Source: Fragum whitleyi
Lineage: Eukaryota; Mollusca; Bivalvia; Cardiida; Cardiidae
Assembly: GCA_948146395.1 (NCBI GenBank)
Contig: OX411543.1
Span: 62,547,676-62,611,675, forward strand
Length of the DNA: 64,000 bases
Direction of reading: 5' to 3'
In this document: positions 1 to 14,400 of the stretch, one piece after another
How positions within the stretch are numbered: position 1 is the first letter of the stretch
How the letters are laid out: every line of letters begins with the position of its first letter
Program-made: the position numbers and the translations under genes
The notes under the pieces: generated by a model
Seen by the model: the letters and a program-made list of their open reading frames with translations, nothing else
The model's database searches: none
What the model was told of the DNA's origin: nothing

Positions 1-1139
1 TCCTTAACTATAAGATCTAGGGCATTAATATTTGTTCGCAGAATTATCAGATTTTTCAGTTCCAAGATTGTTCAAATAATGCGCCTATGGTAAAAAAAAA
101 TGGTCCAACTAATATTTAGAAAAATGCTCAATTTAAGAAACTTAAATCTACTGGCCTTTTCGGTAAAAGTTTAATGGTTTCTACAAGACAATATTTGACA
201 TGATCTTTATCATCGAATTTATTTCTTAAAACCTAGGATTCGTTTTTACACACTGAGAGTTGTTTTTGTGACCTGTCAAGTAAAAAGACTCTTTGGAAAG
301 TTCTCAAAATATGTATTTGTTAAAGAAATTGGTTGCTATACAGGTAAACCGGAGATCGCATTTCATTAACTCTTTTACAAGAATGTTGAAGGATCATTCT
401 AGAATCAGAAATTTGCCATGTGAAAACACCGTCGATTCCTTAAGGCCAGGCTGTGCCTGTAAGTCTTCAGGTACAAGGGCGTAACTCCCATTACGCAATT
501 TACGCAAGTGCGTAAAAGAATAAACATCTTTTGAAAATATCCGGTTGATGAAGCTTTTCAAGCTGTAGTTACGATGTTTTGGTTATTCACCAACGCTTAA
601 ATCATAAAAAGGGAGCGGACGGATGGCATTCATCTTTTGTCACAGTCCAAAAATCGCATTCATCATATTTATTTGGTTGTTGCCTTCTGTATGCGTAAAA
701 TCTTTAAAGTCCTAGCTACGCCTATGAGGTATCCGAAGAGTCTCGACGTTTTGCCGATTTTTTTTCTTTTGTTTTTCATATATCCTACTTAATGAAATAC
801 TTTCTTAATAATTGATAAAAATGTGAAGCCGATTACGTATTGGGTCTTGTTTCTTTGTGTGCGAGCGATGATCAATGCATTCCAGCTTCAGGCTTTCACA
901 TTAAATGGGTCTAAATCATTAAATAACAACACAGTTTATATAAAGTTTTAGATTTTATTATGATTTTCATTCTATCTTATATTATCACAAACAATGGAAA
1001 AATAACCATTTACATTTTATATTCAATGTCTTGTCAAATACAATAATCAAATCGACTCACCTCTAAAAGATCACCACCTGACTAAAGGTAAAATATTGAT
1101 TTATCAACTAATTCATAATTTCACTGCGCAGAATCAAAT
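1..1139. other. 3' flank of gene 1, no gene seen
   Basis: No coding exon, RNA gene or ORF of note. At about 478-600 there is a short GCGTAACTCCCATTACGCAA / AAGCTGTAGTTACGATG repeat whose relatives occur near 18255-18310, 26085-26130 and 57860-57990. Confidence 0.6.
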
Positions 1140-1403
1140 TATGACCCGTCATGCGAAAAGGAACCCCTCTGAGAAGTGCGTAAAGTGTCGACCCTAGTCA
1201 GGCTACGCGGACTGCGAAGTCTGACTAGGGTCGAAACTTTTTACACCGTGATTATTTTCTGCATCTAGAATGAATAATCTACCTTCCAGTGAAAGATTTT
1301 TAGAAATACCTCTTCTGGTTGATCTATGCTGGATCAAATCCCTTTTTAAATAATTATTTTTACAGAATTTCCTCATGGTCCCGTTCCGCGTGACGGGTCA
1401 CAA
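1140..1403. mobile_element. MITE family B, copy 1
   Basis: TIRs TGACCCGTCATGCGAAAAGG / CGTTCCGCGTGACGGGTCA with internal GACCCTAGTCAGGCTACGCG / CGAAGTCTGACTAGGGTC palindrome. Confidence 0.82.
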
Positions 1404-1727
1404 TTTTATCACCGACACAAGCCGTCAATACCTTCCTCTGCAAGTTCTCGTGCTAATTATTTTCTACCTGACTAAGTAATTTTACTTCTTCGTATAGCGC
1501 GATTTTATTGACTTGAATCTGACCGCTGCTATTTAGATGAATAATAATCTGTCTATTCCTAATTGACTTTGCACGTGCTTTCATAGGAATGAATAGCAAA
1601 CAGTATTGGATGTAATGAATATGTTGTTAGTTGATAAAATATGTCAGTAATTGTTATTTACGCATTTTTCCACAGAGGTCAAATTCGGGTCAAATTAACC
1701 GTGGTATAATTGTGTCAACTACTGGCT

Positions 1728-2172
1728 ACAGTTAAGAACGTCGTGAAATTGACGAGATGATTGATTTTGGAATGATTTTGTAATGAAATTGAACGAGTGT
1801 GTGGAGCGAGTTTTGTGTGAAATTAAAGGGAGGTAAACCAATATCGCTAATTTTGTTCAAGATGAACAAAAATAGCGATATTTAGTACCTCCTTTTAAAT
1901 ACAATGTACGTATGTTTCTGTTTGTGTGTCTTCGTGGATCAATTAGACACTTTAAAAGCCACACCCAACAACAAAATAAAAACGTGGAATAATTTAATCG
2001 ATTTGAACTACATGTTCATCCCCTTATATGTATTTCGATTTTTTTTCTATCGATTTTGGAACATTTTTGATCGATTTGAGAGAGTGTTTAGTATAAAAGA
2101 ATGGTACGCTAAGTGAGTGATTTAAAATGATTTTGATCGGAATTAATGTCAATTTCACGATGTTTTAACTGT
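1728..2172. mobile_element. MITE family A, copy 1
   Basis: Terminal inverted repeats ACAGTTAAGAACGTCGTGAA / TTCACGATGTTTTAACTGT, with an internal palindrome around 1827-1895 (GGGAGGTAAACCAATATCGC ... GCGATATTTAGTACCTCC). In the 3' flank of gene 1. Confidence 0.82.
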
Positions 2173-2342
2173 ACGAAAATGACTCCACATTCGGAGAGAG
2201 AAAAAGTAAAGCAAAGGTCCCTCGTACACGTTAATCTAAATCAAGGTATAACGATAAACCATTTTATACCCCAAATTGTCTTAAAAATCTTAAATGTCTG
2301 TACATGTAATGTATACAAGTGATGATTCCACTGGTTCCTAGT

Positions 2343-2454
2343 TTATGCTCTTCTGACCGCTAGTCGGTAACCAGATGGACAAACCGGAAATGGACAACAT
2401 TGTCCCGCCTTATATTCTAATTTACATTCTTCTGGTACGGTCCAAGCCGGACAA
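2343..2454 (-). CDS. Gene 1 exon 19: VWC-like cysteine tail and stop
   Basis: Phase 2 in. It encodes a 37-residue tail with CPAWTVPEEC, then a C-C pair in GQCCPFPVC, ending in TAA at 2345-2343. The CC-P-x-x-C pattern recalls the C-terminal half of a von Willebrand C or single-VWC module. The acceptor is TTTTATTCCAG. No convincing AATAAA was seen in the next few hundred bases; an ATTAAA (minus strand, near 1990) falls inside a MITE. Confidence 0.78.
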
Positions 2455-5400
2455 CTGGAATAAAAATATACAGTTACATTGTATAACTGTTATAAAAAAA
2501 AAAGAAAAAAATAAATAACTATGGTGGGACATAACTACCATTACAACACCATTAGACCTACTATATTGTTATATAACCATTATTACACTTTTCTATCTAA
2601 TTGTTGGTGAATTTGATGTCTTTATGTTTTAACTTCTCAAATTAAGAATTCATTATTATTATTACACTGGCATTCTTTTACAATATTGACCAGCCGTATA
2701 CATTCAGCGTCTTTTTTGATAAAGTTAAAAACCGCTGAGGCTTGGGATGAACAAGAGTATGCATGTAGGTGCAAAGGTCGATAAATAAATATGGCCAGTC
2801 ACGAGAAAATTAAGCATCTCGGAAGTGATAAAAGTGTCAACCCTGGTCAGATTGCGCAATCAACGCAAACTGACCAGAGTCGAAACTTTTTACAAATAAC
2901 GAATTTCCTGAATATAGAACATTCTACTCAATCATTTTTGAAATGGGCCTTCTGTTTGACCTATGCTCTGATCCTTTACCATATAATTAATGATTGATTT
3001 CCATGCGGCCCCTTTTTACATGTTAAGTCACAAATACTTCCACTTTGTTATCTACCTACAAGTACCTGTAGATATACGGTGCTTATAAATATCTTTAATA
3101 CATATTCTATTTTATAAGTAAAACAGAGATATGACCAATTTTAAGCAGTTTCATATACAATGTGATTAGGTTTTTGGTTTTATACATCGAAGAAGTTAAA
3201 CAAAACTCTCTTCATAACTTATACTTTAACATCATGGCGCGAAAAACGTAAATACTGCTCAAAATTTAGACAGGTTTGTTGAGAGATTACTTGGTGAGAA
3301 AGCTTACAAAATAGCTGCATACTCAAAACCATTTTCCTAAGTAATAGAATAATTGTTGACCCAACAAGTATGAACCAATTTTGACAGACCTAATTTACGG
3401 TTAGTTACATCGTGAAATTGACATTCGTCGCAATGAAAACCATTCTAAATCACTCACTCAGCGCTCTATTCACTCATTCGTAAAAATCACTCAAACCATT
3501 CAAAAACACCCAAACCCATTGAAAAATATATAATCAGCAACGTCATTCGAAATGAATTTTTGTTAGAGAAAAATCGCGATTTCACTGACAATATTCAAAT
3601 TGTTAGCGTCTCAGAGGTTCTTAAAGAAAAAGGATTAAATAGAACTTGTATGCAGATTTTAATAAAGGGAGGTAATCAAAATCGCTAATTTTGTTCACCC
3701 TGAACAAAATTTGCGATATAGAATTACCTCCCATTAAATTCACTTAAAACTCGCTCCATACAATCATTCAAATTCATTCCAAAACCATTAAAAAATCATT
3801 CACCATGTCAATTTCACGATGTTGTTAACTGTAAATTAAATGAAATTCTGATAAACTTACTTTTCTTTTCCCCGTGGCACGGCCGTTACGTATGTGTATG
3901 TATAACATATACCACAGAATTTACGACAATTTTCCTTCACCCAAGACTTAAATGATGGGTCAGTGCAGACGCTTGGACCTCCATATTCTATACAATTCTT
4001 TACTTTGTCTTCACATACAGCCTCTAAATATGGAAAAAAAATATTTTAGAAATAATTATTCATTAATCCCTTTCAATAGAGCAATATAGTTCTCGCATTA
4101 TTAGAAGAAAAAAAGATAGAACACAATTGAGCCTGTGCGTGAGATTTCCAATAATTTCAAATACGCGCGAAACAAAGACTCTGACCAGCCTGTGCATCTA
4201 CACAGTCTGGCCAGAGTCTTCACTACTCGTTTAGTAGATGGATAAGGTCTCAAAGTATCTGTAGACCATCAGGTAACTTTATATTTACAGTATGTTGCTG
4301 ACTATCCTACTCAATGTTTGCATCTCGCTCACATTTCAAATTGTTGGAAATTTCACACACAGGCTCATTTCATTTTGATGGTGACATGTAGATAGGCGTT
4401 ATCTAGAAAAATCATCTCCGAAAGACTATTTGTAATGTGGCGGCTGGAGCACCTTACCATGGATTCTTGGTATTACCATGCAGTTCTACAATCACATTCT
4501 TGTCAAACATCCAGCTGGCATCCCTAGTAAGGCTATATTGGTCGGGTAGAACTTAAGGGTCTAGTGACCTGGTTTTGTATAGAAATTTTAGATGACCCTG
4601 TGGTTTTATCAAAGGGTTCGGTACTTACGTGTTGTAACAGTTGTTGCTACCGTTGTTGTCTGTACGCCTAATTTAGACTTGTCCTCTGGAAGGAAAAATG
4701 AAAGTATAAAACTATATTTTTTTAATTCGATGCTTTGATATTCAATCGAAACAAAAAGGGAATTACTTGACATTGATAAAAATTAAATACACCAGGGCCC
4801 GAGATTATAAAACTTTTCTCAGGCTCAGGCTCAATTTTCTCAAACTTCAATTTGAGATTAAAGCCGTAATTCTGTTTTATTTCTCATTTTTAATGTATTA
4901 ACTTAAAAGATGATATTAATAAGTTGTTATAAATAACAACTTTTAATATCATCTTTTATTTTTTTTTACATTTATTTCAATTTAAAATTTGAGAAAATTG
5001 AGCCTGAGCCTGAGAAAAGTTTTAAAACCTCAGGCCCGGATGTCCAAATAGCAGCTAATTTAGATTTCAACACATCCCATCCAAAGTTGGACGTTTATAA
5101 AAATACGAACTCATGAAGATTATACTTTTACAGAAAATTCAGTAAAAAGTTTGCAAGCTTGTAATTGATTTAATACGCGTGTTTTACTACAGCTTGCTTT
5201 TTTTACCTTACATTGATCGCTATGGAAATTGTGTCTAAAAAACAGCAGATGTTTTTTTTTTAAATTACAAACATAAAATAACATTGGTACATAAAATAAC
5301 ATTGGTACATAAAATAACATTGGTACAAAATAACATTGGTACATAAAATAACATTGGTACATAAAATAACATTTGTACATAAAATAACATTGGTAGTATT

Positions 5401-8400
5401 ATTCTTTATAAGCAAGTTCAATATTAAGGGGTTTGTCAGAATTCTTTTCAATAAAACACCATAGGTCAGAGTCAGGTCATTAAAATCAGGCTATAAAACA
5501 AAGGTATTCAACACTTTAAAGAAAACATATACTTTATATAAAAATCATTAAAATTATCATATTTACTCAACTACGATAAGACGAAAGCCTTTGCCCCTTT
5601 ATGGTAGAGGACCCGTAAAAGTTCCATTACGGATCTCATGATCTTAACCGGAAGTTGACCTAAGTTCTTAGTGAAATCATTAGGAAACCTCGGTTAAGTT
5701 CATTACCTCCGAAACGGTACGGGTATTCTACCTTAAAATCAAACACGGTTGAATAACAATTCTGATCTATACTTACCGCAGAACCCACACGATGCCAGAC
5801 AATTTTTCTCTACCCAGCTGTATTGTTGTGGGTCATAACAAACACTAGTGCCGTATGACTCACAATCAGCTATATTATCCTTACAATCTGGATTTACAAT
5901 AGGGAATCCTGAAAATTACAAGTATGAACAGTGTTATTATAATCTAAATTAAACAGTCTCTTTTGCCATGTATTTATAGACAAAATACATTCCTTTTTAT
6001 TTTGTTATTTGGCAAAGTTATTGAAATACAAAGCAATTATCAGTGAAAAAAATTACCAGCAATTATAGATATTTACTGAAAATAAATTCATGCTCAGATT
6101 TATCGGAAGCTAACTTTCTTATTTTTGTACATATATAGAATAAAGCAAAAAGATGTGATGGGTTGGTGGCCATGGAAAAAGCTCACAATTATAACACCCA
6201 GTCTGGATTGATATAATAGAGATTTAAAAATAAAATGCTCACACCATTAAAATGATCAATCTGTTGATCTAGCAAACACCAAGCTTATTTATCCAGTAAA
6301 TTAATAAGCATACCTGGGCAAAATCCACACGTCCTTGGACAATGTGCACGTGCATAGGGCTCGAAATCAGAACAAGAATCACGTGGGTAGCTGTCACAGT
6401 TGGAATCAATGTCGACACAACCAGAGGGCGTGGTCGGGCGTTCTGTTGTACTTCTATTCTGGTAGGTCTCGGGTAAAACAACTGAAATTATAACAGATGA
6501 AATAAGACAATTAGAGATGAACATACAACTTTAGTAGACAAAATCAATATTTGTTCAAATTGATCATTGCGATTTGAACTACGTCGGTATTTGCAAACCA
6601 TTGTGAAACAAGAGGCCCAAGAGAGCCTGTATCGCTCCACTGGCTTAAAAATCTCAAGATTTGAAAGAGAGATATTGAAAATAGAAGGTAATGAAAGTGA
6701 ACATCATTCAGAAGGAATTTTGACTTTTTCTAATTTGAAACCGACTAATGAAGGAATGAACTTATTTAACTGATATGTAAAATTACAAGGAAGAAAACTA
6801 TTTAGATATCACTTTAAAACAAGAGGACCAGAATGGCCCTAAACCGATCACCTGAATTTTATTGATCGAGTGGATCTCATCCAATCCATATTTCTTGACC
6901 AACTTTAGAAGAGGGTCACCCAATGAACATTCTAGTAAAGTTTCATTGAAATTGGCCAAATGGTTCAGGAGGAGATGTCGTTCAAAAATTTCGGGGTCAA
7001 AAAAAGCCCGCCCAGCCACGCCCATATTTGGGGGTCAATCCTAATTTCTTTAACAACTTTAGAAGAGGGTCACCCAAGGAACATACTGGTAAAGTTTCAT
7101 TCAAATCAGCCCCCATGGTTCAGGAGAGGATGTAGTTCAAAGATTTCGGGGTCAAAATAATCCCCGCCCTGCATCATCCATATTTCGGGGTCAATTCAAA
7201 TTTCTTGACCAACTTTAGAAGAGGCTCACCCAAGGAACATCCTGGTAAAGTTTCATTGAAATCGGCACAATGGTTCAGGAGGAGATGTCAATCAAAGGTT
7301 TTCGGATCAAAATAAGCCCCGCCTTGCCACGCCCATATTTTGGGGTCAATCCAAATTTCTTGAACAACTTTAGAAGAGGGTCACCAAAGGAACATTCTGG
7401 TAAAGTTTCATTGAAATCAGCACCATGGTTCAGGAGAGGATGTAGGTCAAAGATTTCGGGGTCAAAATAAGCCCTGCCCTGCCACACCCATATTTCGGGG
7501 TCAATCCAAATTTCTTGAACAACTTTAGAAGAGGCTCACCCAAGGAACATTCTGGTAAAGTTTCATTGAAATCGGCGCAATGGTTCAGGAGGAGATGTCA
7601 ATCAAAGGTTTTCGGGTCAAAATAAGCCCCGCCCTGCCACGCCCATATTTGGGGGTTAATCCAAATTTCTTGAACAACTTAAAAAGAGGGTCACCCAAGG
7701 AACATTCTGGTAAAGTTTCATTGAAATCGGCACAATGGTTCAGGAGGAGATGTCGTTCAAAGATTTCGGGGTTAAAATAAGCCCTGCCCTTCCACGCCCA
7801 TATTTTGGGGTCAATCCAAATTTCTTGAACAACTTTAAAAGAGGGTAACTCAAGGAACATTCTGGTAAAGTTTCATTGAAATCGGCCCAATGGTTCAGGA
7901 GGAGATGTCGTTCAAAGATTTCGGGGTCAAAATAAGCCCCGCCCTGCCAAGCCCATATTTGGGGTCAATCCAAATTTCTTGAACAACTTTAGAAGAGGGT
8001 CACCCAAGGAACATTCTGGTAAAGTTTCATTGAAATCGGCCCAATGGTTCAGGAGGAGATGTCATTCAAAGATTTCAGGGTCAAAATAAGCCCCGCCCTG
8101 CCACGCCCATATTTGGGGGTCAATCCAAATTTTTTGAACAACTTTAAAAGAGTGTCACCCAAGGAACATTCTGGCCAAGTTTCGTCAAAAAGTTCCCAAA
8201 TGGTTTAGGAGGAGAAGATGTTTAAAGAAAAGTTTACGCACGCACGCACGCACGCACGCACGACGGACACCTCGCCATATCAATAGCTCGCTGGCCTTCG
8301 GCCAATGGAGCTAAAAATACTCATTAGTAGAGGTACTGCACACATATCTTAGATAGTGTGTGCAATTGCTAAGCCTATTGAAGGCCCTCTACATTCCGCT

Positions 8401-11400
8401 GTTGATACTTAATTCGCTAGAGAACAATTCTTTTCAGATCAAATCGAATCAGATGGAGATATCTTGCATACAATAAAGCAAAGTAGAAACCGGAGAGCAG
8501 TGATAGTGTAGTCATTAAATTCCCTTTTTTTTCTTGGGGTCATTTTTCGTGGTCTCAAAAATGCTTCTAACATCCGAAAATTCTGGAGTATTCGGAGATA
8601 AAGAAGTTCTTGCTCAGAGCATGGATATGCAAATAATTCATAAAACTCAATGACCTGATAACATCATGCAACTGATATCGGGTCAAATGGGCTTTAATAG
8701 CCTTATAAATATTACCTCCACATGCTGTGTGAGCTATAACGTTGTCAAGGGTTGCCAGGGCACTAAAGTCTCCCACTTGGAAAACAAAACGTTTGTCACT
8801 AGCGATAGCTTCCAATTCGGACTGCACGGATTCGTTACCAATACCAATAGAAAACATGGTGATTCCATCAGCTTTGGCCAGGTTAGCTTGAGCCTGGGTT
8901 ACAGGTGGATACTTGGAAAGTCCGTCAGTAATAACGATCGCTACATCAGGGGCTAGTGGACGTTCTCTGTATTTCAAAAATTAAAATCAAATGAGCATTA
9001 TTGGTACAATTGTTAATGGTATACTATATTATTCCAATATAAATTTTAATTCAATAATCATCATAACCATCTACTATTTATGTCTAGCATAGCCCTGCTA
9101 GCTCATTCGGTAACGCGTCTGGGTGTCAGTCCCAGGATCATTGTATCGTGAGTTCGAAATTCCATCTTGACCACCTTTCATCTGACATTTGACAAAAGTC
9201 ATTGTGACAATCGTCATTCCCCTCCCACCAAAAGGCTAAAGATAAGTATTGCGCCTAAGTAGGATGGGCAGCTGCCTGGTTGTTCGGATAATACTAGTAT
9301 GTTGTTGTTGTACTGTCGTGAGGAACAACTGGAAGCCATGAGTATGTACACTCTCCGACACTATATAACTGCAATAATTTTGAACGCGGCGATAAACAAA
9401 AAAATCAATAAATCAGGCAACAATCTTTACCTTTTTTATTTATTGCGTCACCATATTTGGAATTATCATATGCATAATAAATATTTCTCACCATAAGCGT
9501 TTTAATTGTATATTTTATAGCTTCTAGAAAGATAAATGTGTCATATCATATCCTAATAGAACAATATTTATTGCGTCACCATATTTGGAATTATCATATG
9601 CATAATAAATATTTCTCACCATAAGCGTTTTAATTGTATATTTTATAGCTTCTAGAAAGATAAATGTGTCATATCATATCCTAATAGAACACAATGCAGG
9701 TGCAAGATCTTCATTCATATGAACATTTGATGGATAAACCACGTAAAGTAATATGTTATGTGTGGTATTAAGGGCATACCTTTCAAATCCCTCGATCCTC
9801 ATAAGCTCTAGTGCGTCAGAGGTCAACGTGCCTCCACCAGAATATGTGACAGCATCAATAGCTTTTTCTAGATCAGTTAAGTTTGTGTGGTCGGCCAGTT
9901 TAAATTCTATGTTGGCTGTATTACTGAACTCTACCAGACCAACTCGTGTATATCTGTCGTCCACGTCAAACGTGTTCACAACGTCCTTTATAAACTGCTT
10001 GACAACGTTGAAATTATTCTCTCCTATACTACCCGATGAATCCACCACAAATACTATGTCCGCAACCTTGGCGACGCATGCTGTAATTGAATTAATGATT
10101 TGATCATAAGAAAGTTATCCCTACTTAAATAAACCAACACTCAATTCTATTGATTCTTAATTCTAAACTTTTAAATTTAAAATACATGTGTAGAATAATT
10201 TTGGTAAATTCTGTTGAGTAATTAACGTTTGAAGTACTTTCGAAAACCCAATCGTATATGTTCCTAGATAATACTTATGAAACTTATAAAACTCAAAAGT
10301 TGAAAAATAATCTTGCCTTGCTTTTTTAAAACCCCTTTTCAAATATGTGACTCGTAACGCTAAAGGGACCATCTGGGAAGTGCGTACAGTATCGACCCTA
10401 GTCAGACTGCGCGGATTGCGCAGACTGACTAGCATCGCAACTTTTCGCAATGTCCTTATATTCTGAATTGAGAATGATTAATCGTCCTTCCAGTGAAAGA
10501 ACTTTTGAAATACGACCTCTGGTTTACCTAGTTTACCTATACTGGACCCAATTTATTTTTCAAATATTAATTTTATAAGTTTCCAGGTGGTCCTTTTTCG
10601 CCTGAAGGGTCACATATATAATAATATTTGACATAAACGCACATGCTGTCGTGGTAGAGGGTTTTTCTGTGGTGGTCGTTCTTTGTTCCGTTGTGGTTGT
10701 CACTGCGGGTGGGCTCGTTGTGGTAGTTAATGGGATGGTTGCTGGTGACTCCGTACTTGGTGGACTAGGTGCAAGTGTCGGCGGATTGGTTGTTGAGCTT
10801 GGTGCAAGCGTTTGTGGCTTAGCCGAAGAACTTGGTGGAAGAGTCTGTGGCTTAGCTGAGGAACTTGGTGCAAGGGTTTGTGGCTTAGCTGAGGAACTTG
10901 GTGGAAGAGTTTGTGGCTTAGCTGAGGAACTTGGTGCAAGGGTTTGTGGTTTAGCTGAGGAACTTGGTGGAAGAGTTTGTGGCTTAACTGAGGAACTTGG
11001 TGCAAGTGTTTGTGGTTTAGCTGAGGAACTTGGTGCAAGTGTCTCAGGAGCTTTGGTTGACACTGTTTGTGGTGCGGACGTGGATGTTACAATCTTCTCG
11101 GTTGTGGCTGGTGGGTTTGTTGTCGTTGCTTTTTCAGTTGTCGGTGCTTTAGTTCCAGGGGTCATTGTTGTTACTGTATTTGGTGCTTGTGTTGTAGGTC
11201 TTTGTGTAGTCGGCCTTGCTGATGACGGTGGAATGGTTGATTGTGATGCTGATGACGAAGACACTGGGGCAGAAGTTTTCGCTTCAGTTGTAGTGGCAGG
11301 AGCTTGGGTAGTTGTGATAGGTGCTTGTGTCTGTGGTTTAGCTGTTGTAGTTGTTATTGGGGCCATTGTCTCGGGCGACTTTGTAGTAACTGTTACTGGA

Positions 11401-14400
11401 GCTGCCGTACTTTTTGATACTTCGGTTGTTACCTCTACGTTAGTAGTTGTAGTTTGTGTTGGTGCAAGTGTATCAGGTTTAATTGTTGAGGGAGCTTTAC
11501 TTGAAATAGGACTTGGCGAGGCGGTTACCTGTTGCGTTCTGGTCGATGAGGTGGGTGCCACAGTATTCGGTTTCAATGTTTTAGCTGTTGTCGGTGGTAA
11601 CTTTGAAGGCGCTTGAGTGGATACCGTAATAGGAGATGCAGTAATTTTCTCAGTTGTAGAGGTAGCCGGTGCAAGAGTGTTGGGCTTTAAGGTAGATCCT
11701 GCCGTTGGCGGCTGTTTTGTAGGCGATTGCGTTGAAACCTGAACGGGTGATTTAGTAGACATTATTTGTGTTGTAGAAGCACTGGGAGCCAAAGTGTCTG
11801 GTTTGAGAGTTGTAACAGTTGTAGGTGCGTTTGTTTTTGGCTCTTCAGTAGAGACAGTTCCTGGCGAAGCTGTCGCAGGTTTTTGTGTGGTTTTCGGACT
11901 CGGAGATATTGTTCCGGGTTTAAGAGTATTGATAATCGTGGATGATAGTTTTGGTGGAGAATTTGTAGAAATTTGTACAGGTGCACCGGTAGAAGCTGGC
12001 AACTGCGTTGTGGATGGACTTGGTGCGAGGGTTTCTGGTTTCAGTGAAGTGACAGTGGTAGGAGGTAATTTTGATGGACCTTGTGTTGACACTTGGCTTG
12101 GTGCTGCTGTTGAAGATTTTTCAGTCGAAGGCGACAGCGTCTGTGGCTTGGCAGTAATTTTTGTTGTTGGTTCAATGGTCACAGGTGCGCCGGTCGTCAC
12201 AGTGACAGGCGAGGCTGTAGTTGGAGGTTCAGTTGTTGTGGTCATGATGGTGGCTGGTTTGTTTGTAACAATCGGTGAAGCGGTTTTGGAAGGTGCCGCT
12301 GTTGTTACTGTTGCTGGAGCTTGTGTGACTGTTTTGGGCTGTTCTGTTGTTGTGATTGCAGGTGCAGCTGTTTTAGGAGGCTCGGTCGTAGTTGTAATGA
12401 CAGCTGCAGGTGTTTCTTGCTTCACTGTGGTCGCTGGTGTCGGAACGGCGCTCATTGTTGCAGGTACGGCGGTTGGGGTTTTCGGGGCTGCGGTTTGGGG
12501 ACCAAGAGATGCCGTAGATGGTACTGTTTGTGTAGGCACAGTCTCTTTGACAGTTGTTGTTGCTTGTGTTGTTGTAGCTAAACGTGAAGAAAGATTGCTC
12601 ATTAGTCATTATATCGCTTTTTACAAATCGCAACTTCTCTAAAACGATTATTATTTTAAATGATGAGTATTACATAGAAGTACATTTGCTGAGCCCTAAT
12701 TTCCAGGTTATTTGATCATGTCTAAAATATGAAAATTATCTGAACAGCGCTTGAAGAGAAGCAAGTTCTCTATATCAAATTACTTTTGTTGTGTGCGTGA
12801 TGTTGCGCTTTTATCTGAAAAAGTAGTATAGTAAAAAGATATTTTTAATTTTTTACATACTATAACGATTTTTTAATGAAATCTATAGTTCTATGAACGA
12901 TTTGCCTTTAACTAAATGAATCTGAAACTACGAAATTGTTTGTTACAATTAAGAACAATTCAATATTGATTAAAATCATATGTAGATTATCAATAGTAAA
13001 CTTACTCTTGCAATCATTCACATGTAGTTCATCCACTATTGCCTGTAGACCACTAAACGTGCTCAATATGTAATGGTATCTATTATCTGGATCACTACTT
13101 ATGGCCTTCGTCTCCACTGGATTCACGTCATCACCAACAGCAATGGCAAATATGGTAACTCCTTTATCTTTCGCCAACTGGGCCTGCGCTTTGGTCTTTG
13201 CTGGATCAAAAGATGCCCCATCTGTTATAACAATTGCAACCTTTTGATTGTTGTTACCGAAATTATATTGCTGGGTCATTAAAGCTAGTGCAGTATCTGT
13301 CTGTGTACCGCCGTGTGTGTATGTAACATTGGCTTCTGCTTTCAGAACGGTTGATAAGTCTGCATCTTGATTAAAACTCACAGCTACCTAAAAAGATATT
13401 GAACAAAGTTAATATTCAAGTGTAAACAAGGATATATTTGAAACATCTGTCTAATAAGTATTACTTCGAAAAAGAATTCAATCTATCGTTGCAATATACT
13501 TAATGTATTTTTTGTTACCTCAGTTGAATTACAAATCCCTTATCTTTTATTTTATTTGGCGTAGCACTTTATTAAATCTATAAAGAGAGGGGATTATCAA
13601 CGTTTTCAAGGGTTATTCAACATTAACTACAACAGATCAACCATGTCATAAAAACGGAAAATTTGTTCAAAAGGGAAGTAAGGTCACAGCATTCAAATTA
13701 CCTGGGGAGTGTTACTAAATGTTACGACAGTAACGTTTAGCTTGTCGTAGTCACTTTTTAACCTTGCTGTCACATTCTGTGTAAACCCTAACATTGTCTG
13801 AAAATTAGCTCCTCCAACACTGCTTGATGCATCCAATACGAATACCAACTCTGCTGAGGGACTACATAAAACAGGGCCTGGGCCTGTAATGAAAATCAAC
13901 CATGTGCATTGAATTTTGCGGAAACTACTTGACATGTACGCAGGTGCAAGTACAAGACGGGTTATAATTTGCGAAGGGTATGAAGAGTTTTGTCATCCCA
14001 AACGCAGGGATGACTTTCATTAGGCTTTTTTTTATTTTGGCTTGACGAACTTTGAATAAATAGATTTAGTTTTTAAGTATCATAAGTTACATAATGCTTG
14101 TATTAAGTAGAAAAAACAAACTTCTGTTCTCTCTAATCGTTTGTTTAGAGTAACTTTTTCGCTAAAAATTAATCGATCCTTGCTGTATTCTGAAATAGCA
14201 GGTTGATTTCTAGTGATCCAATAAATACTTCCCGTGGACCTGTTTTATTAATCATCTTACGATCATTTTTTGCGTAAGTCAAAAAGATTTTAAGTTGCTT
14301 CTACGGAAATAACTAAATAAAGAATTCTGTCATCCATCATCTCATTTAAATCGTCTTCTAAAGAAAAGTCCATTGAGATATTGCAAGGTAGAATCTAACA

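Noticed and set aside
5120..5451. Minus-strand frames with repeated CYFMYQ / NVILCT peptides
   Set aside because: They are read-through of the 18-bp minisatellite in three frames; no splice context.
5580..5745. Possible foldback element (GGTAGAGGACCCGTAA / ACGGGTATTCTACC)
   Set aside because: The arms match only weakly and no second copy was seen, so it is not called.
6798..7860. Frames on both strands through the 155-bp units of element P1
   Set aside because: The same peptide recurs at unit spacing on both strands with no transposase motif; this is non-coding tandem repeat.
5274..8162. Regular repeats that could suggest a CRISPR array
   Set aside because: Units are contiguous or 155 bp long with no spacer/repeat structure, and the genome is animal.
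10651..12642. Long plus-strand reading frames (321 and 282 codons, Val/Gly-rich) opposite the mucin exon
   Set aside because: They are the complement of ACN/CCN/GCN codons, which rarely give stops on the other strand. The minus frame has splice borders, correct phases and flanking VWA domains; the plus frames have none.
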